A stretch of 64,000 nt of DNA, taken from the NCBI RefSeq assembly GCF_947172395.1, contig NC_069106.1, positions 62,001 through 126,000 of the forward strand, in the 5' to 3' direction. This DNA comes from Bicyclus anynana. Lineage: Eukaryota > Arthropoda > Insecta > Lepidoptera > Nymphalidae. The position numbers were made by a program, and so were the translations under genes. The notes below the pieces were generated by a model. The model was not told the DNA's origin and made no database searches. It was given only the letters and a program-made list of their open reading frames with translations. Numbering within the stretch: position 1 is the stretch's first letter; the number at the start of each line of letters is the position of its first letter. Shown here piece by piece: positions 1 to 11,600 of this stretch.

Positions 1-370
1 CTTGATAGTGTTGTGTCATGCTTGTTTTCCAAATATATTTATTACTAGATAGCATAGTAGCATCATGCTTGTGTTGTCCAAATATATTTATTACTTGATA
101 GTGTTGTATCATGCTTGTATTCCAAATATATTTATTACTAGATAGTGTTGTGTCATGCTTGTGTTGTCCAAATATATTTATTACTTGATAGTGTTGTTTC
201 ATGCTTGTTTTCCAAATATATTTATTACTTTATAGTGTTGTGTTATGCTTGTTTTCCAAATATATTTATTACTTGATAGCATAGTAGCATCATGCTTGTG
301 TTGTCAAAATATATTTATTACTAGATAGCATAGTAGCATCATGCTTGTGTTGTCCAAATATATTTATTAC
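1..370. repeat. Tandem minisatellite, about 8 units of 44-49 bp
   Basis: Eight head-to-tail units each end in CCAAATATATTTATTAC. Two unit variants alternate, one with GATAGTGTTGTGTCATGCTT and one with GATAGCATAGTAGCATCATG. The array is cut by the left window edge. Confidence 0.9.
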
Positions 371-826
371 CAGGATATGCTCCCAACTTAGTCCACATGA
401 AATTTAGTTAATCATAAATGTCATGGGTATTTTGGGATAAAATCTAGCCTGGTATTGTGTCACATAGAAACTGTCAAAGATATTACATACAAACTTGTAT
501 GTCTTCTAAGTATCTTAAGTACTTAACATTAGGTGAGATTGCAGACAAGGGCTACCTTGCCATTGAAAGAAAAAGAAAGAAAGGTGACATTTTTATTTAA
601 AAGTTGTGCCACACATCACTATGTCTTATATGAATTGTAGTGTCTGATGCCTCAACCACCTGACCATCAAGAGTATAACCCAATTGATGGACACAACAAC
701 CATCACTTGGTGTTCAGCACAACCTTGAATAAGGTACCAGCTGAGCATTCTGATACATGACGAAGCATACAGCGCTGGCGCCCTTTTCACACAAAGCTAT
801 CAGCGCTAAGGTACACCGGAGCTGTT
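371..826. other. Non-coding stretch upstream of the acetyltransferase exon
   Basis: No supported exon is seen. Positions 530-560 resemble the 3' tail of the SINE family found at 44532. The stretch is probably intron, because the acetyltransferase lacks its usual N-terminal residues and an earlier exon is expected to the left of the window. Confidence 0.4.
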
Positions 827-994
827 ATGTGTGTGCAGCTGACACTGGAGCTGTGCGTGCTGGCGGGGGCGGTGCTGTTCATCTTCTGCGGCGTGTCGGC
901 GCCCGCGCTGCTGCTGCTGCCGCCCGCCGCCGCCGCCGCCGTGTTGCTGCTGGTGCTGGCGACGCACCAGGCCCACGCGCACAGGCACGCGCAG
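827..994 (+). CDS. Acetyltransferase exon with membrane segment
   Basis: Open from the ATG at 827 to the donor CAG|GTGACG after 994; phase 0 at the end. A TGTGTGCAG acceptor ending at 838 lies in the same frame, so the coding exon may begin at 839 instead of at an ATG. Confidence 0.62.
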
Positions 995-1886
995 GTGACG
1001 CCACTTCAAGCTTATTATTTATTAACAATATTTGCAATATTATATTTTATATATGACAATATTCTCATTTCCCTTCAACTAGTCAGAAAAAGATAGTCAG
1101 CTGTGGATACAACGACAGTCCACACAAACAGTCAGTAGACATTTCCATCACGCCGCATCGAAAACCTCATTGTCGCTTTTCTAAAATGGTTTGTTGACCA
1201 TAAAATAAAAACGATCACTCTTTATACCACACCACTAAAGTAAAACTTCTTGCAAAAATAAATGACTGAGCGCCATCTCGGAGCGTTCGGCACAACTGCA
1301 TCTCGACGTGTTCTTGAAGTGTAAAAATAATTTGTTTCAAAGTTCTCTGGGAATGCCATCGTGCGGTAGTCACACGACGAAAGCCATTTCACTGTCCGTC
1401 GGTAGCTTCTTGGACAGACAGTACTTGGAGGAACGCATCCACTGATTCCGAGTTGTGTCGCAGAGCGTGAGCGGGGAGCTGCTGGGGCTGGTGGCGGAGG
1501 CGCGCGGGCCGCCGGCGGGCGCGCTGCGGGTGCGCCACGAGCTGCGCGACGAGCCGGGCGCGGCGCACGCCTCGCGCGTGGTGGGCACCGTCAGCGTGTC
1601 GCAGCACCGCGGCCCGCTGCGGCGCGGCTGGCTGCACGCGCTGGCCGTGCGGCGCGAGTGGCGCGGGCGCGGCGTGGGGCGCGCGCTGGCGGCGGCGGCG
1701 CGCGCGGCGGCCGCCCGGCGCGGCCTGGAGGCGCTGGACGCGTGCGCCGGCGCGCTGCAGCCCGCGGCGCGCGCGGCGCTGGCGGCCGCCGGCTGGGAGT
1801 GCCGCGGCGTCTACGAGCGCCCGCTGCTGGGCGCCGCGCTCACGCTGCCGCTGCTGCGCCTCGGCGCCGACCTGCCGCTGGCGTGA
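827..1886 (+). CDS. Membrane-anchored GNAT N-acetyltransferase (NAT8/NAT14-like), 3' part, two exons
   Basis: Exons 827(or 839)-994 and 1464-1886 join in phase 0 across a GT-AG intron. Exon 1 encodes a long hydrophobic stretch (residues about 8-45), a membrane anchor. Exon 2 encodes an acetyl-CoA-binding GNAT fold: motif A reads VRREWRGRGVGRAL, with the R-x-x-G-x-G/A pyrophosphate loop, followed by an Ala/Arg-rich helix and a C-terminal AAAGWECRGVYERP strand typical of GNAT motif B. A hydrophobic segment placed before the GNAT core is the NAT8-type layout. The family acetylates amino groups at the ER or other membranes; the substrate here is unknown. NAT8-like proteins carry about 30-60 residues before the membrane helix, and these are absent. 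Either an upstream exon lies outside the window with an acceptor at 836-838, or translation starts at the ATG at 827. Exon 2 is extremely GC-rich. The stop lies 42 bp from the stop of the opposite-strand gene. Confidence 0.72.
1464..1886 (+). CDS. Acetyltransferase terminal exon (GNAT core)
   Basis: Acceptor TCGCAG|AGC at 1461-1463 and TGA at 1884-1886. 140 codons. The GNAT motif A is at about 1648-1690. The first AATAAA on this strand is at 2691, beyond the last exon of the opposite-strand gene. Confidence 0.75.
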   Translation, partial: SVSGELLGLVAEARGPPAGALRVRHELRDEPGAAHASRVVGTVSVSQHRGPLRRGWLHALAVRREWRGRGVGRALAAAARAAAARRGLEALDACAGALQPAARAALAAAGWECRGVYERPLLGAALTLPLLRLGADLPLA

Positions 1887-1928
1887 CCGACGACGTCGTC
1901 GGGTCCACGCTCCGCGGCGCGAGTGCCG

Positions 1929-2636
1929 TCACTTTCGCTGCCGCGCGTCGGCGCCGAGTCTCTTGCGCTTCTTGCCGGGCGTCAGGATCTTGTCCTCGTC
2001 GCCGAACAGCACCTGCAGCTTGCCCACGCCCGCCCTGCGGTCCGCGCGCGCCGCCGCCGGCGCGTCGTCGCGCGGCGCGCGCTTGGCGGCCGCCAGCCGG
2101 CGCAGCGGGCGCGCGCGCTCGCCGGCCGGCGCCACCGCCAGCACGCGCCCGAACAGCGCCACGCGCTCGGCGTCGGCGGGCGCGGCGCGGCGCCGGAGCT
2201 CCCACGTCGTCAGCACGGCGTCCAGGTCGTCCAGCCGCGGCGCGCCCCCGCGCGAGCGGTCCGGCGCGCCGGCCGGCTGCAGGCGGCACAGCGCGGCGCG
2301 CAGCAGCAGCTCGGCCAGCGACGGCGCGTCGGCGGCGCCGGCGGGGCGCGGCGCGCGCACGCAGTCCGACAGCGCCAGCAGCGCGCCCGCGGGCAGCGCG
2401 CGCCGCCAGCCCGCCGCCAGCGCCTCGCGCTCGACCGGCGCGCTGCGCGCCAGCAGCTGGCGCAGCGCGGGGCGCACGCGGGGCGCGCGCGGCGTCTCGG
2501 CCAGCGCGGCGGCGCTCAGCCAGGCGCCCAAAACGGCGCGCTGGCCGCCCAGCGCGTCGGGCGCGCCGGCCGCCGTCGCTCGCAGCGCGTCCTCTATGCT
2601 CTGCACGACCTGCGCGATGAACCGTACGTTGGGCTT
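1929..2636 (-). CDS. Terminal exon of the unrecognised gene
   Basis: 708 nt from acceptor TTGGACAG|AAG to the TGA at 1931-1929, about 75-80% GC. Several frames are open because of composition. This frame is preferred because of its flanking splice acceptor, its non-repetitive residues at both ends (KPNVRFIAQVVQSIEDAL, LFGDEDKILTPGKKRKR) and its phase match to exon 2. Confidence 0.62.
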   Translation of the reverse strand, partial: KPNVRFIAQVVQSIEDALRATAAGAPDALGGQRAVLGAWLSAAALAETPRAPRVRPALRQLLARSAPVEREALAAGWRRALPAGALLALSDCVRAPRPAGAADAPSLAELLLRAALCRLQPAGAPDRSRGGAPRLDDLDAVLTTWELRRRAAPADAERVALFGRVLAVAPAGERARPLRRLAAAKRAPRDDAPAAARADRRAGVGKLQVLFGDEDKILTPGKKRKRLGADARQRK

Positions 2637-5600
2637 CTGTCCAATTGTATAGCATAGAATCACACTTACACTTGTATCATAAAATTAGTAAATAAAATAA
2701 ATATTTTTTTTAATTCTTTAAAAGTTAGTAAGTTACTTAGTGTAAGTATAAAAATGAAATAGATTTTATATCATCTAATAGCCCTAGTTTCTTTAATGAT
2801 GTTGACGTAATAAATCAACTTAACACAAATCATAGAATGGTGAGAGCCACTCTAGAAATTACTGACAAACGAAGAACAAGAAAACATATTAAAAGCGTAG
2901 TAGATCAAATACCTTTTCCAATACCAGAATATATCCAAAATAAATTCAAAGGGCAGCTAGACAACTTTAGAACTAACGATCCAGTTCAAGTAAATTACAA
3001 TCAAATAGGAAAAGTACTAACCAAATTAAAAACTAAACTAAAACACAACTTGAATAAGACAAACAAAGATAGGATAGGGCAAAACGCAAGAATATTAATA
3101 AATGAAAGAGCAAAATTGTTCACTGATAGAAAAAAGAACATCAGAAATATAGAAGAGATAAGTAAAAAGATCACATCTAGTATAAGAAACCATAAGAAAG
3201 AAACACGTCTCAACAGAATTCAACTTGAAATCGCAAAAACAGGAGGAATTAAAAGAGCTTTGAGCAAACTTAAGAACCATTCTTCTTGGATACCGAAAAT
3301 GAAGGGCAAAACAAAAGAAAGTAAAGAAATAGAAAAATCAAATAGAACATTGATCAGCAAAATTGCTACCAACTTCTACAGGGAACTTTATAGCTCATTA
3401 GAGTTATTAGTAGAGATTGAGGGGCCAAACATGGAAGAGGTCCCACCTATTTTAATAGACGAAACAAGAAAAGCCATTCAATCTCTTAAAAACTATAAAG
3501 CTCCCGGAGAGGACGGAGTGACTAGCGAATTGCTGAAAGGAGCAATAGACATTGTACTTAAACCGCTGACAAATCTATTTAACAACATTTTGGACAAAGA
3601 AGTTGTGCCAGAACAATGGACAAGGTCAACCATAGTACTAATCCACAAAATAGGGGATTAAGACAAAATTGACAACTAAAGACCCATAAGCTTAATGTCA
3701 ACGATTTATAAAACTTTTTCAAAAATCATCTTAAGTCGGCTTAAGTCGGTTTAAGTCTCCAAAAGATTAGACGAAGAACAACCAAGAGAACAGGCGGGTT
3801 TCAGAGCTGATTTCTCGACAGTAGACCACATACATGTAGTGAAACAAGTTGTAGAAAAATATAATGAGTATGAGAAACCATACTATATCGCATTTGTAGA
3901 CTACAATAAGGCATTCGACTTACTTTCTCACAACTATATTTATAAAGCCCTTGCCAATCAAGGAATAGAAAATAAGTATATAAGAATAATTAGAAATATA
4001 TATGTCAACAGCACAGCAAAAGTGAAACTAGAAAGAATTGAAGAAGAATTCACAATCAATAAAGGAGTATGGCAAGGAGATCCTTTGTCTCTGAAACTCT
4101 TCTTAGCTGTTTTAGAAGAAATATTCAGAAACTTATACTGGGAAGAGTTTGGAATTAATATAAATGGATACAGGTTGTCTCTTCTAAGATTTGCGGACGA
4201 CTTGGTGCTGTTCGCCGAGGATCCAGAGACTCTACAAGATATGCTAAAAGAACTAGCAACATAAAGCCAAAAAGCAGGTCTCACTATGAACACTACCAAA
4301 ACTAAGGTCATGACAAATAGACAAAAACAAAACATAGAGGTAAGCAAACAAGACATAGAATATGTGGATGAATATGAATGAATATGGATGAATATCATAA
4401 TTCACAAGTTGGCCTATTTCAGTTCCCCAGACTTCCTGTTGGAATACACAACGCTGGGTAAACAAAGTTTCTATCGACGACACACTAGTAAAGCTATCAC
4501 AATGGTATCACAGTGGAGGCTCACCCTACAAGTGACAGTGTGTATGGCGCGCTCGTCCCCTCGCTGCAGCACGGCGCAGTAGTCGTGCAGGAAGGCGGTG
4601 TCGTGCGCGGGCAGCTCTGGGATGATCAGGCGCAGCAGGTCCAGCAGGTGGTAGCGCACCACCGGCAGCTCGGCCGCGCGCGCTGCCGGCGCCGCCGCGT
4701 GGCGCAGGCGGTGGAGCGCCTCGATGCTCGTCTCCACGTCCTGCGGAAGTAGTCTGAGATGACGTCAACGACGACGTGATGAGTCGACGAGTAGAGGCGA
4801 CTGCCGACCCCACTCCCCCTTAAGTGGGATGAGATAAAGGAGATGATGAATAAAAAATATTTTGACAATTTTTTTAATACTTAAATCATTATAATAGCAA
4901 AATTATTTAAGCTAAAACAATATTTATACCTTTTTTTAAACAAAAGGTCAAAAACTATTGATGTCAATTAGTTTATTTCTTAAATAAATAAACAACCGAA
5001 ATATCACAATCCAAAAAAGAATCTTTTGATAACCTAGACTTTTTTAAAAATTAATGACTGCCAAAGTATAAAAAAAAAAAATGTTTTGACACAATAATAC
5101 AAAGCAAGCCATGACAGGCCAGTGGATATGACCTCTGCCTCCGATTCCAGAGGGTGTGGGTTTGAATCCGGTCCGGGGCATAAAAATAAGTCGGGTTTTC
5201 CTTCCTGATGCTATAATTCCAGAACGCATAAACCAATTTCCACAGTTTTGCATTCATTGGAAAGGTCTCGGGCTCTGTGAGGTTTATAGCAAAGAAAATT
5301 CAGGAAAAGGTAGGGGTATGGTAGAGGTAGTTGAAATTTACATCGAGTTTCACACGGATAAAGTCGCGGGCATCCGCTAGTCAAATCTAAAAAATAAATT
5401 AATCAGTCACTAAAAGAAATGGGCTATCGGTTTAAATTTAACAATAAGTACACTGAGTCCATCTTAGCCTTTGCAGACGATTTTGCTATAGTGATGCATA
5501 ACCTGAAACATTGTCAGGAACTATTAAATGAAGTGGATGAGTTTTGTTCGTGGACTGAGGGACTGAGGACAAAGCCAAGTAAATGCTGCCTATGTCTGGG

Positions 5601-8600
5601 GAGATGAAATACCAATTTATACTTCCTATGATCCGGGACTCTCTATTAGTGGCCAAAAAGTTAAATGTTAGCTTTCTGTATTCTCCGTTGAAAACAAAAA
5701 ATACTCATGAAAGAATTATTTTGATACGTTAATTAATTCCCGAGATATAGAATTTTAAAGTGAGCAATGATCAGCTCGCGTTTATCTCAGTGCCGTCATC
5801 ATACAACACTTGCTCGCCCGTTATAAGCAATTTCGGACTTCTGCCTTACCTACTGACGAACTAATGGTTAGAATTGAAAAATGTTGAAAAGCCTGTTTAA
5901 CGAGGAAGGCTATAACATCATGCTACGACCAATAGGAGCAAAGCACCAATGAAAAATGTGGCCAAAACGGGGGAAAATAATGTTCGGTTGTCGGCTAGTC
6001 TTCTTAATATAATAAATGCGAAAGGTCATTCTCACGAAATCTCGAAAACCGCTTGACGTACAAAGATGAAATTTGGCAGGGAGGTAATCCCCCGGTAATT
6101 TACCCCCTAAATCTGGGGGGAAAACCCCTAAGTTGGGAACCCCGTTGTAACATGACGTCACAAGCGGTCATGCAGCTCATAGCGGGACTCGATATTTTTC
6201 AAACTTTGAATGTCTATAAAATCCAAACTATTAGGTATTTTTGACTAGAACAAAAACTAGTGTGTTTGTATACATACAGGCTTTACTGAGACAACATTTC
6301 AAGTGATTTGGCATACCTAGTAACATTATTCATTGCTGAAGCAGTGCCTTTTAAATTTCTTGGTAGAAAGATTACAAAGGACGTACACCATTTGGATGCA
6401 AACGTCATAAAGACATTGAAGTTTTGGTTTGGACTAGCACACCCGGCTGACCCGGTTCAGGACTCTGCTCGGAGTTTTTCTCGCTCTGGCACCTGCACAG
6501 TGGTTCCATGGAATGCTAACATATTCATCTCATATATTAAATAACTAATTATATTATGCGCTAGTTAATAATGGGTCCCTTCGGGTATAAGCCTGCATCT
6601 TTTTCCATTTGTCCCTTTCTTTTGTCAGTTCCATCCAACTTCGGCCAGCCACTGTAATGATACTACACACTGCCCTTCTTCCTATAGGCCTTCCTACTTT
6701 TCTTTTACCAAGTGGACCTTTCTAATAAGTAAATTTTACTTTGATGGCCCCGATATAATTGATATGCCTCTTCTGATAATTTGTGTTAAAACAGTTATAT
6801 AAACATAATATAATATATATAATGATAATTATTTCACATAAATGTGATAGTAGTAATAAAAGCTTGTTTGTGTTTCTATAAATAAAATATAATTGTTATT
6901 TACAATATTAAGTTTTACATTAAATAATTAAATTAAATACTAAACTAAAACTTACCTATAAATAAAATATAAAAACAACATTCAAAGCTATTATTTACAT
7001 CTACTTTATATTTTAATAAAAATTTTAATGTTTTGCTGTTAAGTCAATAATAATGTATCGAATATTTAAAATGTGACAATGTCATGAAAAAAAAAGTAAA
7101 TTACCAAAAAGAAATAATATTAAAGAGGTTTTCTTTTTACATCTCCCCCCCTTAAAAAGAACTTTATCTAAATAATGTTCTCTAATTTATAATTGTTCTC
7201 TCATTAAGAACAGGATACAGTTTTGTGATATGATAAAAGTTTGATTCCGCTTTTTTGTGGCCGGTATCAACTTCATAGATTGAATTGGAAATCCTTTGTA
7301 CAATTTTGAACGGTCCAATTCTTAATTCATCGGTTTTCTTTCTATTTAAACGATTTCCGTTTTCTACATATACTCTATCTCCTATTTTCAATCTATATTC
7401 TTGCCTATTCTGGTCGAATATTTTTTTATTATAATTGTGCGATTTTAGTGTGTTTTCCAGAGCTAGTTTTCTGTCTCTTTCTAGATCGTCTTTAGTGTAT
7501 CTTGATTTCAGTTCATTTGGCAAAATATTCACATTTTCTCCTTCTAAAAGGTATTTTGGAGCAAATTTCGTAACAGTGTGTTCTGTTTCATTATATTTTT
7601 CTACACATTTTTGCGCAATTGTAGTCCATGCTGTTTTATTCTGATTTTCATTAATCTTACACCTTATTTTATTGACTAATGTTTGATTTAGCCTTTCATT
7701 AAGTCCATTTGAAAAAGGTGTATCCACAGCAGTGAAAATCATTTTTATATTTTCCTGGTTCAGAAATTCTTTGAATTCCTTGGAATTGATACCAGGGTAC
7801 TGGTCTGTTAATACCATATCTACTTTGTAAGTTTCTGTAACATTTTTCATTAGTTTAATAAAATCTGTGGAGCTTTGTGTCTTTGATGTAGAAATATAAG
7901 CATATCTTGTGAAATGATCAACTAAAAGATGTAAGTATTTTTTTGTTGATCGTGATCCTCCAAAACCGCCAATGGTATCAATTGATACAATGTGAAAAGG
8001 TTGTGTTGCTGGACCTAAATGAGACATTAAACCTTATTTTGATTTCTTCCTTGATTTGTTTTTAATACAAGTTTCACATTCATCACACATTTCTTTAATG
8101 TTTTTGATGAAATTTTTTGCTGCATAAAATGGTGTTAATTTATTTATCATCTGGGTCCTCCCAATGTGACAGTAACTAACGTGAACATCTTTTATAAGAT
8201 TTATGCTCATCTGTTCTGATAATATAATCTTTTCCCGTCTTTTATTCTTTTTGTAGTAAATTCCATTTTTGTTAATAAGTTTTTGTTTTTGTAGGTCTTG
8301 ATTTCTATATTGGTCATTCTTTATATCTTGTAGACTTATTAAATTTACAACTTTTAAACAATCATCTCTGTTTTCGTGAGGTTCTAAAACTGGGTTTCTG
8401 CTTAAGCAGTCGGCTTCCTGGTTGGATTTTCCTGGGTTATATTTTATCTTGAAATTATATTGAGATAAATAATACATCAAATCTCCTAGTTCCTCATCAG
8501 TCCTTGATTTAATGTTCATGTTTTCTAATGGTTTATGATCTGAATATACAATAAATTCTTTTCCCATAAGCCAGTGTTGCCAATATTTTATAGATTCTTT

Positions 8601-11600
8601 TATTGCTAGGCACTCTAGATATATAGCTTTCTTCTTTTTTTGAGTTTCAGTTAACTTTTTTGAGAAATAAGCAACTGGTCTTATATCCTCATTTTTATCT
8701 TTTTGTTTCAAAACCGCTCCTACACCCTTTATACTAGCGTCTGTATAAATGTATATTGGTAGTTCTAGGTCAAAAATATTTAGAACTGGTTTTGAACATA
8801 ATAATGTTTTTATTTTATCAAATGCTTCTTGACATTCTGCAGTCCATATGAATTTCACATCTTTTCTTAATAAATTGTGTAATGGATCTAAAATAATTGC
8901 ACTGTGTGGTATGAATTTATGATGAAAATTAACTTTTCCTAAGAATTGGCGTATATTTTTTTTTGTTTTTGGAAGTGGAAAGTTTTTTACAGCAGACAAA
9001 TAATCTTTCAAAGGCCTTACTGAATTATTTTCTATTATGTGACCCAAATATTTTGCGTATTTTTCCGCAAAAGTACATTTTGAAAATTTCAGTTTTAAGC
9101 CTTCCTTTAGTATTGCCTCAAGTAACTTAGATATATGTAATAAATGTTCTCCAAAAGTTTTAGAAAAAATTAAAATGTCATCTATAAAGTTTACTGCAAA
9201 ACCAGAAAGTTCGTATTTTCTTATATTTCCCAATATTCTTTGAAAAATGGCTGACGCAGTCTTTAATCCAAACGGAAGACACGTCCATTGAAAATGTCCT
9301 TCTTGTGTAACAAAGCCAGTTTTGTATCTGTCTTCTATTTTCAAAGGAATTGACCAAAAGGCTGAATTTATGTCAAAAGTAGAAAAATATTCGCAATTCA
9401 CAGCTTTGATCATTAAATCTTCAATCAACGGAAATGGTTGTGATTGGGGAATAACAATTTTGTTCAATTCTCTAAAATCTATACATAGCCTTGTTCTCTT
9501 ACCGTCTTCTTTTTTATATGCTAAAGTAACTGGGGCAGCAAATGGGCTATAAGATTCCTCAATTAAATTATTTTTTAATAGTTTTGATATCTGGCTTTCT
9601 ATTTCAATTCTGTCTTCAGCTGTACATCTGTAAGGACGTTTGCAACAATATTTATCTACACTTAAATCAATATGTGCTTCATAATCCCGTACAGTGCCGA
9701 TATCATATTTATCATTAGCAAACACTTGTTTATATTTTTCTACCAACTTATCGATTTCTGATTGTTGGGATAAATCAAGATGATTAACCAATATTTCAAA
9801 ATTTGCCGTGTCAATATGTTCATTGAAATTCACTTCGTATTTATTTATGTCTTCATTTTCTTTTGGATCATTAAATTGTACGATTTTTAGTTGTTCATTT
9901 TGCATCAACTTAAAGTTTTTAATACAATCTAGTCCAATCAAAGTCATAATTAAAATGTTCATTATCTATTACGAAGCTTTCAATATTGTATATTTTTATT
10001 TTAAGTTTTATTATACCTTTTGTTTTCTTCTCACCATTAATAGTTTTCAAGCTTACTATTTGGGTATTGTTTGAATTATCATTTTTCTGTATTTTTAATA
10101 ATTTTGCATTAATCAATGATACATTCAAACCTGAATCATAAATTCCAGAAATATCTAACGTATCATTCAATAGTAACTTTACTTTTATTAATGGTGGCAC
10201 ATCTAGTTTTTTGGACTCTCTTCATTCAGTTCAACTTCCAATTCAGAGCTATTTACAGTTTTAACAACTCCTGTTTTATCTTTATCCTTAAACCAACATT
10301 TTTCCATTAAATGGTAACGTTTCCCCTTTTGTTCTTTCACACATATGGGGCATGGTTTTGTTTGTTCCTTTTTATTTAATTTAATGTCAGAGCAAATACT
10401 GTTTTTATTGTCATATTTGTTCTTTCTTACAAGGTGTTCTAATTTTCCAATTTCATAATAAAGATCCTCAGTACTTTTCAAAGCTGCTCGATCAATCTGA
10501 TCCCCCACATAATTCGGTAATCCGACCGCTATAAGGTCAATAAGTGTTTCAGTATCGATTGATTTCCTTACTTCCAGTAAAAGTTTTTCTTTTTTTAAAC
10601 CATATTCAAGTAATGAACCTGTTTGATATTTAAAGGACAGAGCATATCTAATGGGTAACCATCCTTTGTTTGCAAATGTTTCACAAAAACTTTTTTCTCA
10701 TTTGTCCCATTCTGATTCTATTGTATGTTTCATTATCATACAAGTATACCAATCGACACTAGATTGCTCCATAAAATTTTTTAAAACTTTAATTTTCTTT
10801 ATATCTTCCTTTATGTCAAAACGTTCACATTCTTTATTAAAATCCTTTAGCCATTGATAAGCATTTGAGTTTCTACCATTGAATTTTTCAATCATGAAAT
10901 CTTTTGCAATATTCCCTAAATTTTGATTTTCAGGTTTGTTTTGTCTTTCTTCAAGCATTTTTTCTAACAATTTTTCTAGTACTCCATGTGAACTACTAGG
11001 TATAATTTCAGAATAGTTTAGAATTTCTTCAAGATAAAAATCATAAAATTGTACATTTTGCTCCGCATCCAAATCTTATCTTTTATTTCCTTAGTTAAGG
11101 TTATCCAGACTTTTCTCATTTGGTATCTTTTATTCAAGGATTTTTTTACCTTAATAAAGTTTGGAGTATTATAAATTGTTTGGTGGAGATTTACCGGCTG
11201 ATATGCCTCTGGTATACTGAAAGTTTTACCATCAGGTGTGGCAATCGAAGTTACACATATTGCGTTTGATTTTCCATCACTTGTTGGTTTTACTTCAAAA
11301 TCAAACCTCAGTTTCTCCATTTTTCGTAAAATAGTTGCATAAATGTTGTTTTATAATGATAATTATTTCACATGAATGTGATAGTAGTAATAAAAGCTTG
11401 TTTGTGTTTCTATAAATAAAATATAATTGTTATTTACAATATTAAGTTTTACATTAAATAATTAAATTAAATACTAAACTAAAACTTACCTATAAATAAA
11501 ATATAAAAACAACATTCAAAGCTATTATTTACATCTACTTTATATTTTAATAAAAATTTTAATGTTTTGCTGTTAAGTCAATAATAATGTATCGAATATT

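Noticed and set aside
1..370. Regular repeats suggesting a CRISPR array
   Set aside because: Direct minisatellite units without unique spacers, in a eukaryotic genome.
1658..2663. Several overlapping 230-320-codon ORFs on both strands
   Set aside because: GC-rich composition leaves most frames open. Only the GNAT frame (+) and the KKRKR-ending frame (-) have splice sites and non-repetitive protein sense.
6811..6822. Target duplication of the gypsy element (TATAT)
   Set aside because: Both flanks are TA repeats, so any short match is uninformative.
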